A DNA stretch of 64,000 bases from positions 186,001-250,000 of the forward strand of contig NZ_CP036261.1 of NCBI RefSeq assembly GCF_007741475.1, given 5' to 3'. The notes under the pieces are model-generated. The model made no database searches. It saw nothing but the letters and a program-made list of their open reading frames with translations, and was not told the origin of the DNA. Shown one piece after another: positions 17,318 through 27,662 of this stretch (positions within the stretch are counted from its first letter, which is position 1; each line of letters starts with the position of its first letter). Origin of the DNA: Rosistilla ulvae (GTDB lineage Bacteria; Planctomycetota; Planctomycetia; Pirellulales; Pirellulaceae). The position numbers and the translations under genes are program-made.

Positions 17318-20300
17318 ATGACGCAAAGGAATCAGACGACGCAGCGTCAACCGTTGGCCTTGGTTGGGCTGGGATGCCGTCTACCCGGTGGGATCCGAGA
17401 TCCCGATTCGCTTTGGCAGTTGTTGGCTCGCCGCGGCAGTGCGATCTCCGACGTCCCAGGAGATCGCTGGCACATCGATCGATACTTCCATGAGGATCCC
17501 AATTCGGCTGGCCACATGACGGCCCGACGCGGCGGCTTTGTCGATCAACTGAAGCAGTTCGATGCGACGTTCTGGGGTTTTTCGCGACGCGAAGCGGTTC
17601 GCTTGGATCCCCAACAACGCTGGATGCTCGAAGTGGCTTGGGAGGCGTGCGAAGATGCCGGAATTCCTCCCAGCAGTTTGCGAGGCACAAACGTTGGCGT
17701 GTTTGTGGGAGCTTCCAGTCACGATTACGGCAGCCTGCAATTAAACGACCTGGGCAATCTGGATGTTCATTCGAACACCGGCGGAACGCTGAGCATCGTC
17801 GCCAACCGGATCTCCTATCTGTTCGACTTGCGTGGCCCCAGCCTGGCGGTCGACACCGCTTGTTCGTCGGCGCTGGTCGCATTTTCGATGGCTTGCCGAT
17901 CGATTTGGTTGGGCGAATGCGATGCCGCGCTGACCGGCGGCGTCAACGCGTTGCTGACGCCCAACGCCAGCATCGGATTCAGCAAAGCGTCGATGTTGTC
18001 GGCCGCCGGCGAGTGCTTCGCTTTTGATCATCGGGCCGACGGCTACGTTCGCAGCGAAGGGGCGGGGATGGTTTTGCTGAAACCGCTGGCCGATGCGATC
18101 GACAATGGCGACCACATCTACGCCGTCGTCCGCTCGGCAGTCGTCAACCAGGATGGTCACACGTCGTCGATGACGGTTCCCAGTTCGGCGGCGCAAAGCA
18201 AGCTGTTGCGGAGGGCACTCGACGAAGCGGGCGTTGCTCCAAGTGAAGTCTGTTACGTCGAAGCCCACGGAACCGGAACGCCGGTCGGCGATCCCATCGA
18301 GGCAGCGGCGATCGGGGCGGTCGTCTCCAAAGGCCGTGCCGCGGGGGACGATTGTTGGCTGGGGTCGATCAAGACGAACCTCGGGCATCTGGAACCGGCG
18401 TCGGGTATCGCTGGATTGTTCAAGCTTGCCTTGATCATGGACCGTCAATCGATTCCGCCCAGCGGCAACTTTGAAGCGGCCAACCCGGCGATTCCCTTCG
18501 ACTCATTGCAATTGAAAGTCGTCGACGGATTGCAACCGATCGCGACGCAGGATCAACCGATCAGTGCGGCGATCAATTCATTTGGTTTTGGTGGCACCAA
18601 TGCCAGCGCCGTGGTGCAGTCGGCTCCGCAAACGAAGCAACACAAGTCCAGTTCCGAGAAGATTGCAACGCGACCTTTCCTGTTGCCGATTTCAGCTCGC
18701 GACGATGAAGCACTGCGTGGTTATGCCAAACAATACAGTCGCCAGTTGAAGGAGTTCGGCGGTGATGATTCAGCCGCACTTGCCGACTTCTGCTATTCAG
18801 CTGGAACGCGCAAAGAGCAACACTCGCAACGCATGGTGCTGCGTGGTCGCGACGCCAAACAACTCGCGGGCAACCTAAGAGCGTGGTTGCGTGGTGACGA
18901 CGTGGAAGAGAGTGTTGTGGTTGGCCATGCGGAAACGCAGCCTGGAACCAACGCGTTCGTTTTCACAGGCCAAGGGTCTCAGTGGGCGACGATGGGGCAA
19001 GACTTGATCGCGCGCGAACCGATCGTCGCAGCAACCATCGACAAGATCGACACGCTATTCCAACAGGTCAGCGGATGGTCGCTGAAGGAAGCGATGTTGT
19101 GCGATGCCAGCGAATCGAAGATCGACAGCACGCAAGTTGCCCAGCCCGCGATCTTCGCGCTTCAGGTCGCTTTGGTCGAACTGTGGAAGACTTGGGGGAT
19201 CACACCCGACAGCGTGATCGGTCACAGCGTGGGAGAGGTTGCGGCCGCGTGGTGTGCGGGCATCTATACGTTGGATGAAGCGACGCAGCTTGTCTATCAT
19301 CGCAGCCGATTGCAGGATGGGACCGGTGGCGCGGGCAAGATGTTGGCCGTTGGTATGACGGTGGCCGAGGCGCGTGCGTTGATCGGCGATGCCGCGGCGG
19401 AAGTCACCGCGGTCAACAGTCCCTCGTTGGTCACGATTGGCGGCGACGCCCAGACGGTTGCTGACCTGGAAGTCCAACTGAAACAAGTCGGGAAATTTGT
19501 CCGCGACTTGGGACTCGATTATGCCTTCCATACGTACCAGATGGATGCGATCAAGGAACCGTTGCTGCAGGCGTTGGAGTTCCTGAATCCGCAACCGTCG
19601 ACGATCCCGTTCATTTCGACGGTCACCGGACGGCCACAAGACGGCCAAACGATGGACGCTCAATATTGGTGGCATAACGTTCGCCAACCGGTTCTGTTCG
19701 ACGAAGGCTTTGCCGCCTTGGTCGCTGCCGGGCACGGGAACTTTCTCGAAATTGGCCCCCATCCTGCACTTCGAAGTTCGATGGGCGAATGCCTCGCATC
19801 TCTCGATGCATCCGCTCAAGTATTCCATTCGCTCGCACGCCAAACCGATTCGACAACCACGCTGCTCAAGAACGTCGCCCAGATGCATGTCGCTGGGCTC
19901 TCGGTCGATTGGCAAGTCTTGAATCAAAGCACGGGCAACTTTGTCCCCCAGCCCCGTTATCCTTGGACCTACCAAGAATACTGGCTCGACAAAGGCCGCG
20001 ACCTTGCCAGGCTCGACAAACCACTGCACCCGCTGTTGGGCAAACGTCTGCAATCGGCAAATCCGACGTGGCAATTGACGCTTGACCCACACCGTTTTCC
20101 GTACTTGCGAGATCACCAAATCTGGGATGGCATCGTGTTCCCGGCCGCTGGTTTTGCAGAGATCGGTTTTGCGGTCGCCGACGCGATGCTTCCTGGCGAT
20201 GCGTATGTTGTCGAAGACCTGCAATGCCTGGAGGCATTGTTTGTCGATCCGGATCTGATGCCGACGATTCAAGTCGTGTTCGAAGAACAGACCAAGTCGT

Positions 20301-23300
20301 TTTCTATCCACAGTTCCACCGATAAACAGAATTGGCAAACCAATGCCTGCGGGAGGTTGGTGTTGCTGCCGGCCGATCCGATCCAGCCCAAGCCAAATCT
20401 GCAGGCGATCGAAAGCCGGCTGCCATGTTCTGTTTCGCACGAGAACCTGTACGACAATCTGCATCGGTCGGGATATGGATTTGGCGATGCGTTCTCGTTG
20501 ATTCAACATCTCAGGCATGGTGAACCAGCGTCACTTAGCGAGACCTCATTCGATGGTTCGCCGCTGCGGCGAGAATCGCTGGCCTGGGTCGACGCTTCGG
20601 GTTTGGGCGCCTCGGCGGCCACCGAATATCGCTGGCACCCGGCGATCTTAGACGCCTGCCTGCAAGCAACTCATGGCACGCAGTACGCCGAAGCGGATGC
20701 TGAACAAGGCGACGATTTTTACTTGCCCGAATCCATTCGCAGAGTGCATTTGTACTGCAACAGCTTGCCGCTGCAATTTTGGGTTCACGCGGTTCAAACG
20801 GCTGCCGAGTCGGATTGCTTTGAATGCGATCTTTTTGTGATCGACAGCGCCGGACAAACGATCGCGGAGATCCAAGGTTTCCGCGTCGCGAAGGTCCAGC
20901 GGACTGGCGTCACTCGCCCAATCGATGACTGCCTGTATCGGTTCCAGTGGCAACCGCAACGGATTCGAGGAACCCAAGCCACCGGCGCATGCGACTTCCC
21001 AACATCCAGCGAATTGCTGCGGCCCGTCGAATCGCAGGCTGCCGACCTGGTCGATCAGTATGGGCTTGGCGACTACTATGCCGACTTCCTGCCACGGATG
21101 CAGCAGGTCGTGATCGCTTGCATCGTGAACGCGCTGCGACAACTCGGTTGGTCGTATCAGGCAGGGGATCGCTTCACCGCCGACCAGTTGATGGAAGCGT
21201 TGGGGATCGTCGAAGAGCACGCTCAGTTGCTGCAGGCTCAACTGCACTGGCTTGCCGATGCGGGTGTGATCGCAGCAGATGGATCGGGCTGGCGAGCAAC
21301 CACAACATTGGCGACACGCGACACGAAAGAGTTGCTCGCTGATCTGGCAGAAGAGTATCCGCGGTTTGCTGCGGAAGTCGATCTGGTGACCGCGTCGTGC
21401 CTGCGTTTGGCTGATGTGATGTCGGGTGAGATCGATCCGCTGGAGCTATTGTTCCCCAGCGGATCGAGTCACCTGGTCGATCATTTTTATACGCAGGGAT
21501 GCGACTTTCCCGCGTTCAATCAATTGCTGAAATCGGTCGTCGGGCAGAGCGTTGCCAATCTGCCGCCGCGGCGTACCGTCCGCGTGCTGGAAATTGGTGC
21601 CGGGACGGGATCGTTGACGGGACAAATCGTCCAGACGCTCCCCGCAGATCGGTTTGAATATCTGTTCACCGACATCGGCGGCGCGTTTCTCGCCGATGCA
21701 AAGCAGCGATTCGACGATTGTCCTGCGATGGAATATCAGCTGTTTGATCTCCAACGACCGGCTGAGGATCAGGGGATCGAACTGCACAGTTTCGACATCG
21801 TGATCGCGACCAATGTGTTGCACGCAACGGAAGATTTGTCCGTAGCGCTCGCGAACGCCAAGTCTTGTTTGGCGGCCGAAGGACTGTTCATCTTCCTGGA
21901 GGTCGTCGAAAGAAGGCCGATCTGGGACAACGTGTTCGGATTGCTGAAAGGCTGGTGGTCGTTCCAGGACGCGCACCGAAGCGATTCGCCGTTGCTCAGC
22001 CGCGACGCTTGGGAAGCACTGCTGCAGCAGAGTGGCTTCCAGGACGTTGCGTCGTTCAAATGCGCCGATGACGCGGAACAGGCGGTCTTCATTGCGCACG
22101 CTCCCGAGACGCAATCCGTATCGGCCGACGCGGATTCGATGGCAAGACAAGACGATGTCGAACCGAGCAGCGATGCGATCACTTTGATGTTCGTTGGGGA
22201 GGATCCTGTCTCGACCGAGCTCGCCCTCCAGTGGGATCGTGAGTTGGGGGAAGTCGTCCGAGTGCGACGAGGTGCCCAGTACCAACAAACAAGCGAAAAC
22301 GAATTCACTGTTGTGGACGGTTCCGTCGACGAACTTCAACGCCTCTTCCACGACGCGCGACTGGGCGACCGAACCGTTGAAAAAATTGTTCACGGCTGGG
22401 GACTTTCAACGGCCGCATCGGCACTGGACATCGACCGGCTGCTGGATGCACAAAAGGTTGGCGTGCTGAGTTGCATGCATCTGGCTCAGGCTCTGGGTGA
22501 TTGGAACCTGAGTCCTCAACCCCGCGTTCACGTTTTGACCCGTGGTGCGCAATCGACATCCGATACCGATCGAGTCGACGGGCTTGCCGCCTCGCCATTG
22601 GTCGGCTTTTGCCGCGTGGCGCGCAGCGAAGTCTTCGACCTTGGCTGGCAATTGATCGATTTGGACGTGGAGCCCAATGCGGATGACGTCGCAAATACTG
22701 TCGATGAATTGAGGGCTGCCGAACCGGAAGCGGAAGTTGCGCTGCGTGGAACGTCGCGGTTGGTCAACCGCTTGCATCGAGCCAACGCTGCCGGTCTACC
22801 AACCCGACAATTCGATTGGAACGCCGGCGGGCCAACCAGCCGAGCGTATCGATTGCAGATGCAAAAAACGGGTGTACTGGAAGACCTTTCGCTCAACGAA
22901 ACCGATCGCCGCAGCCCGCAACCCGATGAGATCGAAGTCCAAGTGATGGCGGGAGGGATCAACTTTCGCGACGTCATGAAGGCGTTGGGGATGTACCCTG
23001 GCAACTCGATCGATCTGCTGTGGTTTGGCGACGACTTTGCCGGCGTCGTCGAGCGTGTTGGTGAAAACGTCGACTCGATCCAACCGGGCGATCGCGTGTG
23101 TGGCATCGCGGGCTACAGCTTCCAGTCGCATCTGGTCGTCGATCATCGGATGGTCTTCAAGCTGCCACCGGAGCTTAGTTTCGCGCAAGCCGCGACGGTG
23201 CCGACCGCGTTTATGACGGCGGAGGTTGCGATCGGCCGGATCGCGCGGCTGCGGGCTGGTGAGAAAATCCTGATCCATGCTGCTGCCGGCGGGGTCGGGC

Positions 23301-26191
23301 AAGCCGCCGTGCAGACTGCACAGCACCTGGGGCTGGAGATTTTTGCGACGGCGGGGACGCCCGAAAAGCGAGAGCTGTTGAAACGCATGGGCGTTGCTCA
23401 CGTGATGGATTCGCGGAACGTTCGCTTTGCCGACGAGATAATGCAGTTGACCGACGGCGCTGGAGTCGACGCGGTTCTCAATTCATTGGCGGGCGAGTTT
23501 GTTCCGAAGAGCCTTTCGGTGTTGGCTCCCTTTGGCCGCTTCCTGGAAATTGGGAAAGTGGATGTCTACGGGAACTCCAAGATCGGCCTGGCTGCGCTCA
23601 AGCACAACATCTCGTACCATGTGATCGACCTGGCGCAAATCATCGACCAGCGGCCAGCGGAGATCGCAAACGTTCTGCGAGAACTGAGCGACCGTTTTGC
23701 GGCGGGAGATTACCAACCGCTGCCGCTGACCCAGTTCCCGATCAGCGAAGCGGCCGAAGCCTTCCGGTATATGGCTCAAGGTCAACACATTGGCAAAAAT
23801 ATATTGTCGTTCGAAAGTCCAGCGTCCGACGCGGCAACGGGGCGACGCATCGTTGGGCCGTGCACCCAGGAAGGACATCTGTTCAAAGCAGACGCAACCT
23901 ACCTGATCACCGGCGGTGCAAGAGGTTTTGGTTTTGAAGTTGCCAAATGGATGGCCAGCCAAGGTGCAAGAAATCTTGTTTTGATGAGTCGTTCGGGCCC
24001 CGACCAGGCATCGTCCGATGCGATCCAAAGGATGCGTGACGAAGGCATCTGTGTAGTCGATGCCCGCGGGGATGTCACCGACGCAGAAGCTGCCAACCGC
24101 GTGATTGATACGATTCAAGCAGACATGCCAGAGCTCAAAGGAGTCCTGCATGCGGCGATGGTGCTGGACGATGAGTTCATCAGCGAACTGGATGTGCAGC
24201 GATTTAATCGCGTGCTTCAACCCAAGATGCTCGGAGCGTGGAACCTGCACCAGGCAACGCTCGAATTGCCGCTCGATCACTTCATCTGTTTCTCCTCGTT
24301 TTCCGCCGTGATCGGTGCTCCGAAGCAATCCAATTACAACGCCGGCAACAGCTTTCTCGATGCGTTGGCTGGTTATCGCCACGCCCGCAACCTGCCTGGA
24401 CTGACGGTGAACTGGGGCGCCATCCTCGGTGCTGGCTTTGTCGACCGGAATCAGAAGACGGCCGAATATCTGGATACTCTGGGGATGCAAGCGTTTCCCG
24501 TGGGCAAGGCATTGGATCTGCTGGGCCAACTTCTGCAACGCGATGTGCCTTTGTTGTCGGCAGCACGCGTCGACTGGCAGCGATTGAGCAAGCTGAGCCC
24601 CGCGATCACCCGGCTGCCGGTCTACGCTGGCGTTGTGAATGAACGTGGCAGCAGCCGCTGCGGTTCGTCGCTACCGGAAGAGCTCAAGGCGATGCCGGCA
24701 GATCAGTGGCCTGCGTTCCTTGAAGATTTCGTTGCCCAACAGGTTGCCGGAGTCTTCGGAAGCCAGGATCAAGATGTCGACCGAACGCGTTCGCTGACCA
24801 CGCTGGGCATCGATTCGTTGATGGCGGTCGAATTGGTCAATCGACTCGAAACCGCTGCCGGCATCCGCATCCCGATGGGAGGTCTGTTGGGCGGCGTCAA
24901 CGTTCGTGAGCTAAGCGTGTTGTTGCAGCAGCAATTGCTTGAGCGGATCGCGGTGGAGCCACAGCGTGGCGAGGGACCGACGCCAACAGAGGTTCCGTCG
25001 AAAGGGATCGATTTTGAAAGAGATGCAGCCTTGGACGATTCGGTTTTGCCAGCCGCCAAGCATTGTTCCTGCGGCCCGCCTGCGAAGGTCCTGTTGACCG
25101 GAGCAACCGGGTTTATCGGAGCCCATCTTTTGCACGAGTTGCTGGAAACGACCGATTCGGAAATTACCTGCTTGGTTCGCGCACGTGATCTCGAATCGGG
25201 GATGCAACGGATCGTCGACAATCTGGCAAAATATCGACTCTGCCCCAACGGAGCGGCAGACCGCGTGAAGATCCAGCTTGGCGATATCGCTCAACCTCAG
25301 CTGGGGCTGTCGACCGAAGCGTTCTCTCGCCTGGCCGACGAGATGGACGTGCTGTACCACAACGCGGCTAGCCCCAATCTAATGCTTCCCTATGATGCGT
25401 TGCACGGCCCCAATGTGGTTGGCACTCAAGAGATGTTGCGTTTGGCATGCCACAACAAGACGAAGCCGCTGCACTACGTCTCGACATTCATGGTGCACGG
25501 GACCGATGCCAACCGCGGTTGCGACGTGGCGGAATCGGATCTCCTGCCTCGCTGTGAAGACTTGATCTACGGATACGCCCAAACCAAATGGGTCGCGGAA
25601 AAGATGATCGAAACGGCGCGGCAACGTGGGCTGCCCGTGACCATCTACCGCCCAGGACACGTGACCGGACACAGCGAAACCGGCGTTGCAAACGTCGACG
25701 ATCTGCTGCACACGATCGTGCGAGCGTGTGTGTCGGTCGGGGCGGCTCCCTTCCGGTCGTTGCAACTGGACATCACGCCTGTCGATTTCGTCGCCCGTGC
25801 GATCGTGGCGTTGTCGCAGCACGACGCAAACCTGGGCCAGACGTTTCATCTGACCAACCCTCAACCGCTCAGCGACGAAGTCCTTGTGAACTGGATGCAC
25901 AGCATCGGATCCCAAGTCGATTTGATCTCGCACGAAGAGTGGTGCCAACGGATCGATGACAAAACATCCGATCACGACGCCAGTTTAGAAGTTCTCACCG
26001 AAGTCCTGATGCCGCGGCTGACGTCGGGCGGCAAACGTGGAATCCACCCGCAATTTGATTGCAAGCGAACCCTGGATGCGTTAGCCGGATCGGGGATCCT
26101 TTGTCCGCCGGCAGACGAACAACTGTTGTCGACCTGTTATGCCTACCTGCTAGAAAACGGAGCCGTCGATGATTCGTCCGCCGTCTGCTAG
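17318..26191 (+). CDS. Single-module highly reducing polyketide synthase (KS-AT-DH-cMT-ER-KR-ACP-TR)
   Basis: ATG 17318 has AGGA nine bases upstream and gives ~2957 residues; ATG 17285 is an alternative. Domains in order: ketosynthase 10-435 (DTACSS, Cys182; both catalytic His motifs intact); acyltransferase 545-840 (GHSVGE, Ser637; specificity box YAFH, malonyl-leaning); dehydratase 900-1195 (His933; Asp1112 in LDACLQ); C-methyltransferase around 1423-1431 (VLEIGAGTG); enoylreductase 1842-2166 (NADPH loop at 1987-1997); ketoreductase 2188-2415 (GGARGFG, Ser2327, Tyr2340, Asn2344, LDD box of B-type); acyl carrier Ser2500; thioester reductase 2590-2955 (GATGFIGAH, Tyr2753/Lys2757). All key residues seem present, so a reduced, alpha-methylated chain released reductively as an aldehyde or alcohol is expected. 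Iterative use is inferred because there is only one module. Confidence 0.95.
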   Translation: MTQRNQTTQRQPLALVGLGCRLPGGIRDPDSLWQLLARRGSAISDVPGDRWHIDRYFHEDPNSAGHMTARRGGFVDQLKQFDATFWGFSRREAVRLDPQQRWMLEVAWEACEDAGIPPSSLRGTNVGVFVGASSHDYGSLQLNDLGNLDVHSNTGGTLSIVANRISYLFDLRGPSLAVDTACSSALVAFSMACRSIWLGECDAALTGGVNALLTPNASIGFSKASMLSAAGECFAFDHRADGYVRSEGAGMVLLKPLADAIDNGDHIYAVVRSAVVNQDGHTSSMTVPSSAAQSKLLRRALDEAGVAPSEVCYVEAHGTGTPVGDPIEAAAIGAVVSKGRAAGDDCWLGSIKTNLGHLEPASGIAGLFKLALIMDRQSIPPSGNFEAANPAIPFDSLQLKVVDGLQPIATQDQPISAAINSFGFGGTNASAVVQSAPQTKQHKSSSEKIATRPFLLPISARDDEALRGYAKQYSRQLKEFGGDDSAALADFCYSAGTRKEQHSQRMVLRGRDAKQLAGNLRAWLRGDDVEESVVVGHAETQPGTNAFVFTGQGSQWATMGQDLIAREPIVAATIDKIDTLFQQVSGWSLKEAMLCDASESKIDSTQVAQPAIFALQVALVELWKTWGITPDSVIGHSVGEVAAAWCAGIYTLDEATQLVYHRSRLQDGTGGAGKMLAVGMTVAEARALIGDAAAEVTAVNSPSLVTIGGDAQTVADLEVQLKQVGKFVRDLGLDYAFHTYQMDAIKEPLLQALEFLNPQPSTIPFISTVTGRPQDGQTMDAQYWWHNVRQPVLFDEGFAALVAAGHGNFLEIGPHPALRSSMGECLASLDASAQVFHSLARQTDSTTTLLKNVAQMHVAGLSVDWQVLNQSTGNFVPQPRYPWTYQEYWLDKGRDLARLDKPLHPLLGKRLQSANPTWQLTLDPHRFPYLRDHQIWDGIVFPAAGFAEIGFAVADAMLPGDAYVVEDLQCLEALFVDPDLMPTIQVVFEEQTKSFSIHSSTDKQNWQTNACGRLVLLPADPIQPKPNLQAIESRLPCSVSHENLYDNLHRSGYGFGDAFSLIQHLRHGEPASLSETSFDGSPLRRESLAWVDASGLGASAATEYRWHPAILDACLQATHGTQYAEADAEQGDDFYLPESIRRVHLYCNSLPLQFWVHAVQTAAESDCFECDLFVIDSAGQTIAEIQGFRVAKVQRTGVTRPIDDCLYRFQWQPQRIRGTQATGACDFPTSSELLRPVESQAADLVDQYGLGDYYADFLPRMQQVVIACIVNALRQLGWSYQAGDRFTADQLMEALGIVEEHAQLLQAQLHWLADAGVIAADGSGWRATTTLATRDTKELLADLAEEYPRFAAEVDLVTASCLRLADVMSGEIDPLELLFPSGSSHLVDHFYTQGCDFPAFNQLLKSVVGQSVANLPPRRTVRVLEIGAGTGSLTGQIVQTLPADRFEYLFTDIGGAFLADAKQRFDDCPAMEYQLFDLQRPAEDQGIELHSFDIVIATNVLHATEDLSVALANAKSCLAAEGLFIFLEVVERRPIWDNVFGLLKGWWSFQDAHRSDSPLLSRDAWEALLQQSGFQDVASFKCADDAEQAVFIAHAPETQSVSADADSMARQDDVEPSSDAITLMFVGEDPVSTELALQWDRELGEVVRVRRGAQYQQTSENEFTVVDGSVDELQRLFHDARLGDRTVEKIVHGWGLSTAASALDIDRLLDAQKVGVLSCMHLAQALGDWNLSPQPRVHVLTRGAQSTSDTDRVDGLAASPLVGFCRVARSEVFDLGWQLIDLDVEPNADDVANTVDELRAAEPEAEVALRGTSRLVNRLHRANAAGLPTRQFDWNAGGPTSRAYRLQMQKTGVLEDLSLNETDRRSPQPDEIEVQVMAGGINFRDVMKALGMYPGNSIDLLWFGDDFAGVVERVGENVDSIQPGDRVCGIAGYSFQSHLVVDHRMVFKLPPELSFAQAATVPTAFMTAEVAIGRIARLRAGEKILIHAAAGGVGQAAVQTAQHLGLEIFATAGTPEKRELLKRMGVAHVMDSRNVRFADEIMQLTDGAGVDAVLNSLAGEFVPKSLSVLAPFGRFLEIGKVDVYGNSKIGLAALKHNISYHVIDLAQIIDQRPAEIANVLRELSDRFAAGDYQPLPLTQFPISEAAEAFRYMAQGQHIGKNILSFESPASDAATGRRIVGPCTQEGHLFKADATYLITGGARGFGFEVAKWMASQGARNLVLMSRSGPDQASSDAIQRMRDEGICVVDARGDVTDAEAANRVIDTIQADMPELKGVLHAAMVLDDEFISELDVQRFNRVLQPKMLGAWNLHQATLELPLDHFICFSSFSAVIGAPKQSNYNAGNSFLDALAGYRHARNLPGLTVNWGAILGAGFVDRNQKTAEYLDTLGMQAFPVGKALDLLGQLLQRDVPLLSAARVDWQRLSKLSPAITRLPVYAGVVNERGSSRCGSSLPEELKAMPADQWPAFLEDFVAQQVAGVFGSQDQDVDRTRSLTTLGIDSLMAVELVNRLETAAGIRIPMGGLLGGVNVRELSVLLQQQLLERIAVEPQRGEGPTPTEVPSKGIDFERDAALDDSVLPAAKHCSCGPPAKVLLTGATGFIGAHLLHELLETTDSEITCLVRARDLESGMQRIVDNLAKYRLCPNGAADRVKIQLGDIAQPQLGLSTEAFSRLADEMDVLYHNAASPNLMLPYDALHGPNVVGTQEMLRLACHNKTKPLHYVSTFMVHGTDANRGCDVAESDLLPRCEDLIYGYAQTKWVAEKMIETARQRGLPVTIYRPGHVTGHSETGVANVDDLLHTIVRACVSVGAAPFRSLQLDITPVDFVARAIVALSQHDANLGQTFHLTNPQPLSDEVLVNWMHSIGSQVDLISHEEWCQRIDDKTSDHDASLEVLTEVLMPRLTSGGKRGIHPQFDCKRTLDALAGSGILCPPADEQLLSTCYAYLLENGAVDDSSAVC

Positions 26192-27525
26192 GTATCGGAT
26201 GCGGTCGTGGCGACGGTTCGCTGGTGGAACATCTGCAGCAACTGTTCCGCCTGCGGCTGGTTAATGACGCGAGGATCAAAGTGGAGATTCAGCTTCAAAC
26301 GCTTGTTGTATTCGAACGCAAACAGCGTAGCGGCGGTCTGTGAAGTGATGGGGGCCAGCCCTTCGATATCCAGAACTTTTAGGTTGCCAGCGTGATGGAA
26401 CCCGTCGATTCGGGGAAGCTTGCAGCGGCGGAACAATTTCCCTGCATTTGAGAAGATCACCGATATCGTGCGGCCGTTGTTGGTAGCCGAGCGACGGAGC
26501 GCTCCCGGGATCCATTGCATCAACCACAGGCTGAGCAGAAAAGTGTAGCGCAATTCGAACCTGCGAATGATCTCCATCTCATCTCGAATGCTGTGCAACA
26601 ACTGTGTTTCATCTTCAACGTCGCCTGGGCGACGATCCAGAAAGATCGAACTGACAGCATTCAGCGCGGGCAGCGTCGCGTGCGACTTATCGCGCATGTT
26701 GATTGGAACCATCATCCGCAACCACGCTTGATCTTCGCGCACGCCATGGGCTGCCTGCCAATCCCAGAGGGTAAGGAAGAAGTCGCGAGCCAATAATTCG
26801 TTGAGGGAAACGTTTCGGCGGCGGGCCGCTTTTCGCAACTCGATCGTGTGTTCTGTTGTAACGGCGAGAGCCGTTGACGCTGGGGACACCGGCTTGGCCG
26901 AGATCGATCCTGGTGTCTGTGGTAGAGAGAGTGGTGCGGGCCGGCGCCGCCAGAATTGCAGCGCACCGATCAAGCCAACCGATTGCCGAGGCAGAATCTT
27001 CAGCGATTTTGGCATCGTGAGGCCGTATCTGCCACGCGATTGCAACCTGTGGGGATCGATGGGCAATACTGCGGTCGCTGGCCTACAGCCGGACTGGTCG
27101 GTGGCGTAGTGAAACAGCAAGTCCTCGAAGAACCGCAACAACCCAGCACCATCGCAGCAGGCGTGGTGCATTTGGAGAGTCAATTCGACCCGGTGGCTGT
27201 CTTGAACGACCACACCCCGCAAACCGGTTTCGCGATCGAGATCGATTCGCGGTGCCGGAGGAAGCGGTCTGCCCGTTGGTCCCTGCTGCCACTCGATCGG
27301 CGGCAAAACTGTGTTGCGGACGATCCATCGTTTCCGCCGTCCATCCGAAACGGTCGCTCGCAACAGCCAGTGATCTTCCAGCGTCTTGAGCAGCGCCGAC
27401 TCGAATGCCTGCCGATCCAATTGGCCTTCCAGCAGGACACGACCGATGCACAGACAAGGGTAATCGTCCCGATCACTCCACAACATGCATCGTTCAAACG
27501 GCGTCAAAGGCAAAGACTTTGCCAT
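26188..27525 (-). CDS. Condensation-fold acyltransferase (PapA/wax-ester-synthase-like superfamily)
   Basis: A 445-residue protein ending at the PKS stop; the two stop codons share the palindrome CTAG. Its start is ATG 27525. The motif 'MHHACCDGAGLLRF' is the catalytic HHxxxDG of the chloramphenicol acetyltransferase/condensation superfamily, and 'PINMRDKSHATLPALNAVSS' recalls the DFGWG-region loop of free-standing members. It lacks carrier domains, so it is probably an O- or N-acyltransferase moving an acyl group from a carrier protein or CoA to an alcohol, like mycobacterial PapA enzymes. A plausible acceptor is a hydroxyl on the glycolipid or the reduced PKS product. This is inference from the neighbourhood. 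Confidence 0.82.
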   Translation of the reverse strand: MAKSLPLTPFERCMLWSDRDDYPCLCIGRVLLEGQLDRQAFESALLKTLEDHWLLRATVSDGRRKRWIVRNTVLPPIEWQQGPTGRPLPPAPRIDLDRETGLRGVVVQDSHRVELTLQMHHACCDGAGLLRFFEDLLFHYATDQSGCRPATAVLPIDPHRLQSRGRYGLTMPKSLKILPRQSVGLIGALQFWRRRPAPLSLPQTPGSISAKPVSPASTALAVTTEHTIELRKAARRRNVSLNELLARDFFLTLWDWQAAHGVREDQAWLRMMVPINMRDKSHATLPALNAVSSIFLDRRPGDVEDETQLLHSIRDEMEIIRRFELRYTFLLSLWLMQWIPGALRRSATNNGRTISVIFSNAGKLFRRCKLPRIDGFHHAGNLKVLDIEGLAPITSQTAATLFAFEYNKRLKLNLHFDPRVINQPQAEQLLQMFHQRTVATTASDT

Positions 27526-27662
27526 CTTCTCGAAGCATCCTCTGCGATCACAAATCGAAGTAGTATAATCCCGCTCGCTCGTATCGACGATGGCGTGCGA
27601 CCGCTACCCAGGTCGAATCCTGACGCATCAGCCGGCGAACCAACTCTTAGGAAAAATGCTCT
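27526..27662. promoter_or_regulatory. Divergent intergenic region
   Basis: These 137 bases lie between the leftward acyltransferase and the rightward GT2 and should drive both. 'AGTATAAT' at about 27563-27570 on the + strand contains a perfect TATAAT hexamer, a candidate -10 for the GT2; no good -35 was found. AGGAAA about 12 bases before the GT2 start is a plausible ribosome site. Confidence 0.4.

Noticed and set aside
19055-20518. 487-codon open frame on the strand opposite the PKS
   Set aside because: It is antisense to the KS/AT/DH coding region and has no protein family signal; long shadow frames are expected in GC-rich genes.
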